Assembly (NCBI GenBank): GCA_051745535.1
Contig: JBNJED010000005.1
Coordinates: 1 to 35,949 of the forward strand
Direction: 5' to 3'
Length of the DNA stretch: 35,949 nt
Source: Thiohalospira sp051745535
Lineage (GTDB): Bacteria; Pseudomonadota; Gammaproteobacteria; Thiohalospirales; Thiohalospiraceae
Positions within the stretch are counted from its first letter, which is position 1, and each line of letters starts with the position of its first letter. Shown here one piece after another: positions 8,587 through 21,725 of the stretch. Below the pieces are notes generated by a model. It made no database searches. It worked only from the letters and a program-made list of their open reading frames with translations, and was not told where the DNA came from. The position numbers and the translations under genes are program-made.

Positions 8587-9738
8587 TTGGAAAAGCCTGC
8601 CATTCTCGCCCTGGAGGACGGGACGATCTTCCACGGCGTCGCCATCGGCAGCGAGGGCCGGAGCGTCGGTGAGGTGGTCTTCAATACCGCCATGAGTGGT
8701 TACCAGGAGATCCTCACCGATCCCTCCTATCTGCGCCAACTGGTGACACTGACCTATCCCCACATCGGGAACACCGGGGTGAACGAGGACGACGAGGAGT
8801 CCGACGGCATCCAGGCCGCCGGCCTCATCGTCCGCGACCTGCCCCTGGAGGCGAGCAACTATCGCTCCCGGGAGGAGCTCGGCGACTACCTGCGCCGCCA
8901 CGGCACCGTGGCCATCGCCGAGGTGGATACCCGGGAGCTCACCCGGATGCTGCGCGAGAAGGGCGCCCAGCGCGGCTGCCTCATGGCCGGCGAGGTGGAC
9001 GAGGCCGCCGCCGTGGCCGCCGCCCGGGAGTTCCCCGGCCTCTCCGGCATGGATCTGGCTGCCGTCGCCTCCACCGGGACCCCCTACGAGTGGGTCCAGG
9101 CGGCCTGGCGGGCCGAGGACAACGGCTACCCCGAGGCCCGGCACCCCATCGAGGAGCACTACCCCTGGCACGTGGTCGCCTACGACTACGGCGTCAAGCG
9201 CAACATCCTGCGCATGCTCGCCGAGAGCGGCTGCCGGGTGACCGTGGTGCCGGCGAAGATGCCGGTGGACGAGGTCATGGCCCTGGAGCCCGACGGCGTC
9301 CTGCTCTCCAACGGCCCCGGCGACCCCGAGCCGTGCGACTACGCCATCGACGCCATCCGGGAGCTCACCGCCCGGCAGGTGCCGCTGTTCGGGATCTGCC
9401 TGGGCCACCAGCTCCTGGGGCTGGCCAGCGGGGCGCGCTCGGAGAAGATGAAGTTCGGCCACCACGGCGCCAACCACCCGGTGCAGGACATCGCCTCCGG
9501 CCGGGTGATGATCACCAGCCAGAACCACGGCTTCGCCATCGACGAGGCGAGCCTGCCGGCGACCCTGCGCGCCACCCATCGGTCGCTCTTCGACGGCAGC
9601 CTCCAGGGCGTCGAGCGCACCGACTGCCCGGCCTTCAGCTTCCAGGGCCACCCCGAGGCGAGCCCCGGTCCCCATGACGTCCGCCCCCTGTTCGACCACT
9701 TCGTGGAGCTCATGAAGTCCTCCCGGAGTGCCCACTGA
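8587..9738 (+). CDS. carA: Carbamoyl-phosphate synthase small subunit
   Basis: CarA is the glutamine amidotransferase subunit that supplies ammonia to CarB for carbamoyl phosphate, used in arginine and pyrimidine synthesis. The 383-residue product has an N-terminal CPSase domain (LALEDGTIFHG...GEVVFNTAMSGYQEILTDPSY) and a C-terminal class I glutaminase domain. The nucleophile Cys271 is in GICLGHQL, with His355 and Glu357 in QGHPEASPGPHD. I chose TTG 8587 because GGAGGG lies just upstream and it gives the family N-terminus; the frame is open to 8527, but that would run through the leader hairpin. carB follows after 15 bases. Confidence 0.97.
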   Translation: MEKPAILALEDGTIFHGVAIGSEGRSVGEVVFNTAMSGYQEILTDPSYLRQLVTLTYPHIGNTGVNEDDEESDGIQAAGLIVRDLPLEASNYRSREELGDYLRRHGTVAIAEVDTRELTRMLREKGAQRGCLMAGEVDEAAAVAAAREFPGLSGMDLAAVASTGTPYEWVQAAWRAEDNGYPEARHPIEEHYPWHVVAYDYGVKRNILRMLAESGCRVTVVPAKMPVDEVMALEPDGVLLSNGPGDPEPCDYAIDAIRELTARQVPLFGICLGHQLLGLASGARSEKMKFGHHGANHPVQDIASGRVMITSQNHGFAIDEASLPATLRATHRSLFDGSLQGVERTDCPAFSFQGHPEASPGPHDVRPLFDHFVELMKSSRSAH

Positions 9739-9753
9739 GGTAGCGCCACCCCC

Positions 9754-12971
<3,218 letters not shown>

Positions 12972-12975
<4 letters not shown>

Positions 12976-13454
12976 GCGAACAGAAGATGCCGCTGACGGT
13001 GCGGGGCGCGGAAAAGCTGCGCGAGGAGCTGCATCGGCTCAAGACCGAGGATCGTCCCAAGGTCATCGATGCCATTTCCGAGGCGCGCGAGCACGGCGAC
13101 CTCAAGGAGAACGCCGAGTACCACGCCGCGCGCGAGCAGCAGGGCTTCATCGAGGGACGGATCCAGGAGCTGGAGTCCAAGCTCGCCGACGCCCAGATCA
13201 TCGACCCGACCACGGTGAAGGCCGACGGCAAGGTGGTCTTCGGCGCCACCGTGGACCTGGTGGACGAGGCCACCGGCGAGGAGTTTACCTACCAGATCGT
13301 CGGGGACGACGAGGCCGACATCAAATCGGGCCTCATCTCGGTGACCTCCCCGGTGGCCCGGGGCCTCATCGGCAAGGAGGAGGGCGACATCGCCCGGGTG
13401 GAGACCCCCGGCGGTCTGAAGGAGTACGAGATCGCCGAGGTCCGCTACGAGTGA
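12972..13454 (+). CDS. greA: Transcription elongation factor GreA
   Basis: GreA rescues backtracked RNA polymerase by stimulating transcript cleavage through the secondary channel. The 160-residue product has the N-terminal antiparallel coiled coil (about 1-78) with the conserved acidic tip region IDAISEAREHGDLKENAEYHAAREQQ. The C-terminal FKBP-like domain contains SVTSPVARGLIGKEEGD. The ATG overlaps the carB stop by four bases; the carAB-greA order is a frequent gammaproteobacterial arrangement. Only two bases separate its stop from the stop of yhbY on the other strand, and no terminator is visible between them. Confidence 0.98.
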
Positions 13455-13456
13455 GC

Positions 13457-13756
13457 CTAGCGGGGCAGGGCGACCTTCGGCTCGCCCTCGGCGGGCGCGC
13501 GATAGAGGATGACCACCCGGCCGAGGACCTGAACGGTCTCGGAGGCCGTGAGCCGGGCCAGTTCCGTCGCCATCTCGGCGCGGCTGTCGCGGTCGCCGGC
13601 GGCAATGCGGACCTTGATGAGTTCGTGGTCGTTGAGGGCGCGATCCGCCTCGGCGGCCACGGCCTCGGAGAGGCCGGCCTGGCCGAGGGTGACCACCGGC
13701 TTGAGGTGATGGGCCTGGCGACGCAGGAACTGGCGCTGGCGCGGATTCAAGGGCAT
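13457..13756 (-). CDS. yhbY: YhbY-family RNA-binding protein
   Basis: The 99-residue product is a single CRM-domain protein of the YhbY type, associated with assembly of the large ribosomal subunit. It shows the family pattern LRRQAHHLKPVVTLGQAGLSEAV, the GxxGl-type loop, HELIKVRI and a final hydrophobic strand VVILYR. It converges on greA and diverges from the small membrane-protein gene upstream of rlmE. yhbY opposite rlmE(ftsJ)-ftsH is the arrangement seen in E. coli and many relatives, which supports the call. Confidence 0.95.
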   Translation of the reverse strand: MPLNPRQRQFLRRQAHHLKPVVTLGQAGLSEAVAAEADRALNDHELIKVRIAAGDRDSRAEMATELARLTASETVQVLGRVVILYRAPAEGEPKVALPR

Positions 13757-13812
13757 CTGTAATGGGGCTCCGACGGCAAACGGACGACAGTGTAACCCGC
13801 GGCTCCGGCGGC

Positions 13813-14025
13813 ATGACAGTGGCGCCCAGCCCCTTCAACGCCGTCAAGCGCGACCTCGGCCTCATCCTCATCCTGCTGCCCCTGGCCTGGCTGGTCATCC
13901 ACCGGCTGGTCGCCGATACCCAGGCGCAGCTGGCGTGGCTGGCCGGCTGCTCCCTGGCCGCCGGGCTCTGGGTGGCGGCCCGGGCCTGGTGGGTCGCCCG
14001 GCGCGACCGGGAGGGCCGGGCGTGA
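13813..14025 (+). CDS. Small two-helix membrane protein, unknown function
   Basis: The roughly 70-residue product is not one I recognise. It has a short N-terminal segment (MTVAPSPFNAVKRD) and two hydrophobic stretches likely to span the membrane (LGLILILLPLAWLVIHRL and LAWLAGCSLAAGLWVAARAWWV). It ends in a very basic tail, RRDREGRA. The frame is open back to an ATG at 13762, which lies only 5 bases from the yhbY start; I prefer ATG 13813, though neither has a clear ribosome binding site. The stop overlaps the GTG start of rlmE (GTGA), implying coupled translation. The open frame and coupling support a real gene, but conservation has not been tested. Confidence 0.55.
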   Translation: MTVAPSPFNAVKRDLGLILILLPLAWLVIHRLVADTQAQLAWLAGCSLAAGLWVAARAWWVARRDREGRA

Positions 14026-14645
14026 GCCGGGGCGGGTCGAGCCGGCGTTGGCTGGCGGAGCACGAGCGCGATCCCTGGGTCCAGCGGGCGCGCAGCGAGG
14101 GCTATCGCGGCCGCGCCGCCTACAAGCTGGTGGAGCTGGACGAGCGCGAGAACCTGCTGGCCCCGGGGATGACGGTGGTCGACCTGGGCGCTGCCCCCGG
14201 GGCCTGGTCCCAGTACGCCGTCGGGCGGGTCGGGGACGACGGCCGGGTCATCGCCCTGGACTGCCTGCCCATGGATCCCATCCCGGGCGTCCGGATCCTG
14301 GAGGGGGACTTCACCGAGGAGGCGACCCTGGAGGCGCTCCTCGCCGAGCTGGGCGATCGCCGGGTAGACCTTGTCCTGTCGGACATGGCCCCCAATATGA
14401 GTGGAGTGAAGGCCGTGGATCAGCCGCGCAGCATGGAGCTGGTGGAACTCGCCGAGGACCTGGCCGGCCGCATCCTGCGACCCGGCGGGGGGCTGGTGAC
14501 CAAGGCCTTTCAGGGCGAGGGGTTCGACCCCCTGATGAGCCGGTTGAAGACGGCATACCGCCAGGTGAAGACGCGCAAACCCGAGGCCTCGCGGGCCCGA
14601 TCCCCCGAAGTCTACGTGTTGGCCCGGAACTTCCGGGTGGTGTAA
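14022..14645 (+). CDS. rlmE: 23S rRNA (uridine(2552)-2'-O)-methyltransferase RlmE (FtsJ)
   Basis: RlmE methylates the ribose of U2552 in 23S rRNA using S-adenosylmethionine, late in 50S assembly. The 207-residue product has the SAM-binding motif VVDLGAAPGAW (52-62). It also has the catalytic K-D-K-E set at Lys35, Asp121, Lys161 and Glu196, each three residues below the E. coli numbering. The GTG start at 14022 has a GGAGGG ribosome binding site and overlaps the preceding stop. ftsH follows 66 bases downstream, the usual ftsJ-ftsH pair. In E. coli this pair is under sigma-32 control; I see no such promoter here. Confidence 0.97.
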   Translation: MSRGGSSRRWLAEHERDPWVQRARSEGYRGRAAYKLVELDERENLLAPGMTVVDLGAAPGAWSQYAVGRVGDDGRVIALDCLPMDPIPGVRILEGDFTEEATLEALLAELGDRRVDLVLSDMAPNMSGVKAVDQPRSMELVELAEDLAGRILRPGGGLVTKAFQGEGFDPLMSRLKTAYRQVKTRKPEASRARSPEVYVLARNFRVV

Positions 14646-14711
14646 CGTATTCGAATTGGAACACTGGTGCCCGGCGCGGGTTGCCGGACACGATAGGCAA
14701 GAGGCAGTCCA

Positions 14712-16658
<1,947 letters not shown>

Positions 16659-16662
16659 CCCA

Positions 16663-17493
16663 ATGAGCGAAGCCGACTCCCCCGTTCCCGGGGTACCCCT
16701 GGATCGCCCGGGGGTCATGGGGATCCTCAACGCCACCCCGGACTCCTTCTCCGACGGTGGCCGCCATGCCGACGTGGAGACGGCGCTGGCCAGCGCCGAG
16801 ACCATGCTCGAGGCCGGCGCCGCCATCATCGATGTCGGCGGCGAGTCCACTCGTCCCGGTGCCGATCCGGTGGCCGAGGAGGAGGAGCTACGGCGGGTCG
16901 TCCCCGTGGTGGAGGCGCTGGTCCAGCGCCTCGGTTGCCCGGTCTCGGTGGATACCAGCAAGCCGGCGGTGATGCGCGAGGCCGTTCGGGCCGGCGCCGT
17001 CCTCATTAATGATGTCCGCTCGCTGCGCCAGGAGGACGCCCTGGCCACCGCCGCCGAGCTGGAGGTGGCGGTGTGCGTCATGCACATGCAGGGCGAGCCT
17101 ACCAACATGCAGGACGAGCCCTTCTACCAGGACGTGGTCACCGACGTGATGGGGTTCCTGGAGGAGCGGGTCTTCGCCTGCGAGCGGGCCGGTATTCCGC
17201 GTGAGCGGATCCTGATCGATCCGGGCTTCGGCTTCGCCAAGGATCTGGGGCACAATCTCACCCTGATGAAGCACCTCGATCGCTTCCAGTCCCTGGGGCT
17301 GCCCATGCTGGTCGGGGTATCCAGGAAATCGATGATCGGTCAGGTCCTCGGGCGCACCGTGGAGGAACGGCTACCCGGCAGCCTCGCCCTGGCGGCGCTG
17401 GCGGTCTGGCAGAACGCCACCCTCGTACGGGCCCACGACGTCGCGGCCACGGTGGATGCCGTGCGGATGATCGAGGCGGTCCGCAACGCCTGA
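16663..17493 (+). CDS. folP: Dihydropteroate synthase
   Basis: FolP condenses p-aminobenzoate with the pterin pyrophosphate in folate synthesis and is the target of sulfonamides. The 276-residue product is a TIM-barrel enzyme with the expected signatures: GVMGILNATPDSFSDGG near residues 17-33, IDVGGESTRPGA, VSVDTSKPAV, LINDVRSL, MHMQGEPTNMQ, DPGFGFAKDLGHNL and VGVSRKSMIG. ATG 16663 follows the ftsH stop by 4 bases; the frame is open further upstream inside ftsH, but that extension would not fit the family. ftsH-folP-glmM is a conserved order. Confidence 0.98.
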   Translation: MSEADSPVPGVPLDRPGVMGILNATPDSFSDGGRHADVETALASAETMLEAGAAIIDVGGESTRPGADPVAEEEELRRVVPVVEALVQRLGCPVSVDTSKPAVMREAVRAGAVLINDVRSLRQEDALATAAELEVAVCVMHMQGEPTNMQDEPFYQDVVTDVMGFLEERVFACERAGIPRERILIDPGFGFAKDLGHNLTLMKHLDRFQSLGLPMLVGVSRKSMIGQVLGRTVEERLPGSLALAALAVWQNATLVRAHDVAATVDAVRMIEAVRNA

Positions 17494-17524
17494 GGCACCC
17501 TGACCCGGACGGGAGGAGTCCGCC

Positions 17525-18880
17525 TTGGGCGACAGAAAGTACTTCGGCACCGACGGCATCCGGGGCCGCGTGGGGACGCCCCCCATCACCCCCGACTTCG
17601 TCCTCCGGCTGGGCTGGGCCGCGGGCCGGGTCCTCGGCGGCGAGCACGGGGGGCGGGTCGTCATCGGCAAGGACACCCGGATCTCCGGCTACATGTTCGA
17701 GTCGGCCCTGGAGGCCGGCCTGTCCGCGGCCGGACTCGATACCCACCTCCTGGGCCCCATCCCGACTCCCGCCATCGCCTACCTCACCCGGACCCTGCGG
17801 GCGCGGGCCGGGATCGTCATCAGCGCCTCCCACAATCCCTACGATGACAACGGGATCAAGTTCTTCTCCGCCGAGGGGGTGAAGCTCCCGGACGCCACCG
17901 AGGAGGCCATCGAGGCGCTGCTGGAGGAGCCGCTGACCACCCGCACCTCCGCCGGGCTGGGCAAGGCCTACCGCGTCCCCGACGCCGCCGGCCGCTATAT
18001 CGAGTTCTGCAAGGGGACGGTGCCCAACGGCCTGACCCTGGAGGGGCTGCATATCGTGGTCGACTGCGCCCACGGGGCCACCTATCAGGTCGCCCCGTCG
18101 GTCTTCTCCGAGCTGGGAGCCCGGGTGACCGCCATCGGGGACGAGCCCGACGGCCTGAATATCAACGAGGGGGTGGGCTCCACCCGGCCGGAGGCGCTCC
18201 AGGACGCGGTACGTCGCGAGCGGGCCGACCTCGGGGTCGCCTTTGATGGCGACGGCGATCGCGTGATCATGGTCGACGCCGACGGCGAGGTGGTGGACGG
18301 CGACGAGCTCCTCTACATCATCGCCGCCCATCGCCAGCGCAACGGCGGCTTCCCCGGCGGGGTGGCCGGCACCCTGATGTCCAACCTCGGCCTGGAGCTG
18401 GCCCTGCAGGCCCTGGAGATCCCCTTCCGCCGCGCCAAGGTCGGGGACCGCTATGTCAGCGAACTGATGGCCGCCGAGGACTGGCTGCTGGGCGGTGAGA
18501 CGTCGGGCCACATCATCTGTCGGGACCGCAACAGCAGCGGTGACGGCATTATCGCCGCCCTCCAGGTCCTCACGGCCCTGGTGGAGTCGGGGGAGAGCCT
18601 GGGCGACTATCGGCGGGGCATGACCAAGCTCCCCCAGACCCTGGTCAACGTCCGCGTGGAGCGCATGCTGGATGTCCACGCCTCGCCGGCCATCACCGAC
18701 GCCGTGGCCGAGGTGGAGGCGGAGCTGGCCGACTGCGGTCGGGTCCTGCTGCGCCCCTCGGGCACCGAGCCGGTGGTCCGCGTCATGGTCGAGGGCGAGG
18801 ATGAGCAGCGGGTACGGGACCTGGCGGAGCGGCTGGCCCACGTCGTTCGGGAGGAGGCATCGGGCGGGGCCGAAAATTGA
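17525..18880 (+). CDS. glmM: Phosphoglucosamine mutase
   Basis: GlmM converts glucosamine-6-phosphate to glucosamine-1-phosphate on the way to UDP-GlcNAc for peptidoglycan and lipopolysaccharide. The 451-residue product starts KYFGTDGIRGRVG. The phosphorylated active-site serine is Ser102, in ISASHNPYDDNGIKFF, the same number as in E. coli. The metal loop DGDGDR is in the middle and the C-terminal phosphate-binding loop RPSGTEPVVRVM is present. The TTG start at 17525 has a strong GGAGGAG site upstream. Confidence 0.98.
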   Translation: MGDRKYFGTDGIRGRVGTPPITPDFVLRLGWAAGRVLGGEHGGRVVIGKDTRISGYMFESALEAGLSAAGLDTHLLGPIPTPAIAYLTRTLRARAGIVISASHNPYDDNGIKFFSAEGVKLPDATEEAIEALLEEPLTTRTSAGLGKAYRVPDAAGRYIEFCKGTVPNGLTLEGLHIVVDCAHGATYQVAPSVFSELGARVTAIGDEPDGLNINEGVGSTRPEALQDAVRRERADLGVAFDGDGDRVIMVDADGEVVDGDELLYIIAAHRQRNGGFPGGVAGTLMSNLGLELALQALEIPFRRAKVGDRYVSELMAAEDWLLGGETSGHIICRDRNSSGDGIIAALQVLTALVESGESLGDYRRGMTKLPQTLVNVRVERMLDVHASPAITDAVAEVEAELADCGRVLLRPSGTEPVVRVMVEGEDEQRVRDLAERLAHVVREEASGGAEN

Positions 18881-18893
18881 TCTTCGAACCGTG

Positions 18894-18917
18894 CGGCGGT
18901 AAGCTTGCGCCGTTTTT
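18894..18917 (+). terminator. Weak terminator-like hairpin between glmM and tpiA
   Basis: CGGCG (18894-18898) and CGCCG (18908-18912) form a short 5-bp stem with a 9-base loop, followed by TTTTT (18913-18917). The stem is short, so termination is probably partial, but the T-run is notable in this GC-rich context. It may separate glmM from tpiA-secG. Confidence 0.4.
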
Positions 18918-18938
18918 GCAGATGGCGAGGAGGTCTCG

Positions 18939-19691
18939 ATGCGACAGCCGCTGGTTGCCGGCAACTGGAAGATGAACGGGGATCGCACCAGCAACGAGGC
19001 GCTCCTCAATGGCATCAAGGCCGGTATCGGGGACGTGGCGAAGTCCGAGGTGGCTGTGTGCGTGCCCTTCGTCTACCTCGCCGACGTCCAGCGCCAGCTG
19101 GAGGCATCGCCCGTTCGCTGGGGATCCCAGGACGTGAGCGCCGAGCCCAAGGGCGCCTTCACCGGCGAGGTCTCCGTGGCCATGCTCCAGGACTTCGGCT
19201 GCCACTACGCCATCGTCGGCCACTCCGAGCGCCGCTCGCTCCACGGCGAGGACAACGCCACGGTGGCCCGCAAGTTTGCCGCCGCCCGCGAGGGGGGTAT
19301 CCGGCCCATCCTCTGCGTCGGCGAGACCCTGGAAGAGCGCGAGGCCGACACCACCGAGCAGGTGGTCGGCGCCCAGCTCGACGCCGTCATGGACGCCGTG
19401 GGCCCGGCGGCGCTGGCCGACGGCGTCATCGCCTACGAGCCGGTCTGGGCCATCGGCACCGGCCACACCGCCACGCCGGAGCAGGCGCAGGCCATGCACG
19501 CCTTCATCCGGCAGCGGGTGGCGGAGCGCGACGCGGCCACCGCCGACGCCCTGCGCATCCTCTACGGCGGCTCCATGAAGGGCGCCAACGCCGCCGACCT
19601 CATGGCCCAGCCGGACATCGACGGCGGCCTCATCGGTGGCGCCTCCCTGGATGCCGACGAGTTCCTTACCATCTGCCGCGCAGCGGGCTGA
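18939..19691 (+). CDS. tpiA: Triose-phosphate isomerase
   Basis: TpiA interconverts dihydroxyacetone phosphate and glyceraldehyde-3-phosphate in glycolysis, gluconeogenesis and the Calvin cycle. The 250-residue product has all catalytic residues: Lys11 in AGNWKMNG, His95 in IVGHSERR and Glu167 in AYEPVWAIGTG. The phosphate loop YGGSMKGANA and GGLIGGASL are near the C-terminus. ATG 18939 follows GAGGAGG at good spacing. secG begins 11 bases after the stop. Confidence 0.98.
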   Translation: MRQPLVAGNWKMNGDRTSNEALLNGIKAGIGDVAKSEVAVCVPFVYLADVQRQLEASPVRWGSQDVSAEPKGAFTGEVSVAMLQDFGCHYAIVGHSERRSLHGEDNATVARKFAAAREGGIRPILCVGETLEEREADTTEQVVGAQLDAVMDAVGPAALADGVIAYEPVWAIGTGHTATPEQAQAMHAFIRQRVAERDAATADALRILYGGSMKGANAADLMAQPDIDGGLIGGASLDADEFLTICRAAG

Positions 19692-19702
19692 CCGGACCGG
19701 AT

Positions 19703-20053
19703 ATGCTCTATACCATTCTCATTACCGTCCACGTCCTTGCCACCGGCGGCCTCATCGCCCTGGTCCTGATGCAGACCGGCAAGGGGGCCGAGGCGGGTGC
19801 CGCCTTCGGTAGTGGGGCGTCGGCGACGGTCTTCGGCGCCCAGGGCTCCGCCTCGTTCCTCACGCGGGGGACCGCCGCCCTGGCTACCATCTTCTTCATC
19901 ACCAGCCTGAGCCTCGCCTACCTCTCCACCCAGGAGGTCTCGCGCAAGAGCGTCACCGACGAGGTGGATCCGGTGCAGCAGGTACCGACCGGTGATCAGG
20001 AGCGTCCACGCCCGGACGAAGGCGCCTCCGACGTCCCCACGCCCACGGAGTAG
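19703..20053 (+). CDS. secG: Protein translocase subunit SecG
   Basis: SecG is the small accessory subunit of the SecYEG channel in the inner membrane. The 116-residue product has two hydrophobic helices (about 2-22 and 50-72) around the family motif MQTGKGAEAGAAFGSGASATVFG. A charged, Pro-rich C-terminal tail is variable in this family. ATG 19703 gives the usual MLYTILITVHV N-terminus. The tpiA-secG pair is conserved; in E. coli and many relatives a tRNA-Leu gene follows secG, but none is present here. Confidence 0.96.
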   Translation: MLYTILITVHVLATGGLIALVLMQTGKGAEAGAAFGSGASATVFGAQGSASFLTRGTAALATIFFITSLSLAYLSTQEVSRKSVTDEVDPVQQVPTGDQERPRPDEGASDVPTPTE

Positions 20054-20072
20054 CGCAAGCGCGGAACGACCG

Positions 20073-20093
20073 GGGGGAGATCCCCCTGTCTTT
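20073..20093 (+). terminator. Weak terminator after secG
   Basis: GGGGG (20073-20077), the loop AGAT and CCCCC (20082-20086), followed by a short T-rich stretch TGTCTTT. The stem is only 5 bp, but strong, and lies 19 bases after the secG stop. It probably ends the tpiA-secG transcript before the nuo promoter. Confidence 0.4.
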
Positions 20094-20108
20094 CCGTGTA
20101 AAAGCCTG

Positions 20109-20169
20109 TTTTATAAGAAAAAATCCGGAACCGTCAGGGTTGACAGTTTGTGTGCGCCAACACTAGACT
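20109..20169 (+). promoter_or_regulatory. nuo operon promoter with upstream A/T tract
   Basis: A consensus TTGACA (20140-20145), an 18-base spacer and TAGACT (20164-20169) form the best sigma-70-like promoter in the window. Fifteen of the 16 bases at 20109-20124 are A or T, which would lie at about -67 to -52 and may act as an UP element. The predicted start near 20176 gives a leader of about 70 bases before nuoA, containing the short dyads GTTTC-GT-GAAAC (20187-20198) and CGGGG/CCCCG (20203-20218). Confidence 0.75.
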
Positions 20170-20247
20170 GCATCGCCATCTTGACGGTTTCGTGAAACGC
20201 GCCGGGGCGACCACCCCGACTGTCCGGCAGACCACGAGGGCGCAGCC

Positions 20248-20604
20248 ATGCTGGAGAACTACCTGCCCATCCTCATCTTCCTCGTCATCGGCGTGGTGAT
20301 GGCAGGGATCATGATCGGCCTCGGCATGGTGCTCGCGCCGCGCCGGCCGGACAGCGAGAAGCTGTCTCCCTACGAGTGCGGCTTCGAGGCCTTCGAGGAC
20401 TCGCGCATGAAGTTCGATGTGCGCTACTACCTCGTCGCTATCCTCTTCATCATCTTCGACCTGGAGATCGCCTTCCTCTTCCCCTGGGCCGTGGTGCTCG
20501 AGGAGATCGGCTGGTTCGGCTTCACGGCGATGATGGTCTTCCTGGGGATCCTGGTGGTCGGTTTCGCCTACGAGTGGAAGAAGGGGGCCCTGGAATGGGA
20601 ATAG
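20248..20604 (+). CDS. nuoA: NADH-quinone oxidoreductase subunit A
   Basis: NuoA is a small membrane subunit of respiratory complex I. The 118-residue product has three hydrophobic helices (about 5-28, 60-82 and 88-108). It also has the family segment SPYECGFEAFEDSRMKFDVRYYLVAILFIIFDLEIAFLFPW, whose conserved cysteine lies in the loop close to the quinone site. It is the first gene after the promoter, about 70 bases from the predicted transcript start. Its last 10 bases overlap the start of nuoB. Confidence 0.98.
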   Translation: MLENYLPILIFLVIGVVMAGIMIGLGMVLAPRRPDSEKLSPYECGFEAFEDSRMKFDVRYYLVAILFIIFDLEIAFLFPWAVVLEEIGWFGFTAMMVFLGILVVGFAYEWKKGALEWE

Positions 20605-21071
20605 AAGGCGTTCTTGAGAAGGGCGTTGTCACCACCTCGGTGGACAAGCTCGTCAACTGGGCCCGCACCGGCTCCCTCTGGCCCATGACCTTCGGTCTGG
20701 CCTGCTGCGCGGTGGAGATGATGCACGCCGGGGCGGCGCGCTACGACATGGACCGGTTCGGCATGCTCTTCCGGCCGAGTCCGCGCCAGTCGGACGTGAT
20801 GATCGTTGCCGGGACCCTGGTCAACAAGATGGCGCCGGCGCTGCGCAAGGTCTACGACCAGATGCCGGAGCCGCGCTGGGTCATCTCCATGGGGTCCTGC
20901 GCCAACGGTGGCGGCTACTACCACTACTCCTATTCGGTGACCCGCGGCTGCGATCGCATCGTCCCGGTGGACATCTACGTGCCCGGCTGTCCGCCCACGG
21001 CGGAGGCGCTGCTCTACGGCGTCATGCAGCTGCGCAACAAGATCAAGCGCACCAATACCATCGCGCGCTAG
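20595..21071 (+). CDS. nuoB: NADH-quinone oxidoreductase subunit B
   Basis: NuoB carries the last iron-sulfur cluster (N2), which passes electrons to quinone. The 158-residue product has the four cluster ligands Cys37, Cys38 (LACCAVEMM), Cys102 (GSCANGGG) and Cys132 (VPGCPP). ATG 20595 overlaps the end of nuoA by 10 bases. The frame is open further upstream inside nuoA, but that would not fit the family. Confidence 0.98.
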   Translation: MGIEGVLEKGVVTTSVDKLVNWARTGSLWPMTFGLACCAVEMMHAGAARYDMDRFGMLFRPSPRQSDVMIVAGTLVNKMAPALRKVYDQMPEPRWVISMGSCANGGGYYHYSYSVTRGCDRIVPVDIYVPGCPPTAEALLYGVMQLRNKIKRTNTIAR

Positions 21072-21083
21072 GGCGGGGGCGAC

Positions 21084-21725
21084 ATGAACAGCGAGATTCA
21101 GCGACTGGAGGGCCAGCTGCGCCACCACTTCCCCGGGGACGGGGTCGAGGTGGTCCTGGAGCGGGATGAGGTCACGCTGACCCTGCCGCGCACCGACCTC
21201 TTCGAGGGACTCCGGCGGCTCCGGGACGAGGGGGTGTTCGCCTTCGAGCAGCTCATCGACCTGTGCGGCGTGGACTACTCCACGTACGGAACCGGTGACA
21301 GCGCCGACGAGCAGGCCGGCCGCTGGCAGGGGCCGCGCTTCGCCGTGGTCTATCACCTGCTGTCGCTCTCCCACAACCGCCGGCTGCGCGTTCGGACCTT
21401 CCTGGACGACGCGATGCCGATGGTGGACTCGGTGGTCTCCATCTGGTCGGCGGCCAACTGGTTCGAGCGCGAGGCCTTCGACCTCTACGGCATCATCTTC
21501 GAGGGTCACCCCGACCTGCGCCGGATCCTCACCGACTACGGTTTCGTCGGCCACCCCTTCCGCAAGGACTTCCCGCTCATCGGCACCGTCGAGATGCGCT
21601 ACGACGAGGACCTGGGGCGCGTGGTCTATGAGCCGGTCTCCATCGAGCCGCGCACGACGGTGCCGCGCACCATCCGCGATGACCACCGTTACGCCGGCCG
21701 CACCGACGAGGAGGGGGCCAGCTGA
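21084..21725 (+). CDS. nuoC: NADH-quinone oxidoreductase subunit C
   Basis: NuoC is a peripheral-arm subunit of complex I (30 kDa type). The 213-residue product contains the family signature AANWFEREAFDLYGIIFEGHPDLRRILTDYGFVGHPFRKDFPL. It is a separate gene here, unlike the fused nuoCD of enteric bacteria. Its stop overlaps the nuoD ATG by one base (TGATG), indicating coupled translation and equal expression of the two subunits. Confidence 0.98.
   Translation: MNSEIQRLEGQLRHHFPGDGVEVVLERDEVTLTLPRTDLFEGLRRLRDEGVFAFEQLIDLCGVDYSTYGTGDSADEQAGRWQGPRFAVVYHLLSLSHNRRLRVRTFLDDAMPMVDSVVSIWSAANWFEREAFDLYGIIFEGHPDLRRILTDYGFVGHPFRKDFPLIGTVEMRYDEDLGRVVYEPVSIEPRTTVPRTIRDDHRYAGRTDEEGAS

Noticed and set aside
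14646..14711. Separate promoter for ftsH
   Set aside because: TTGCCG at 14681 has no -10 box before the start codon; ftsH is more simply read with rlmE.
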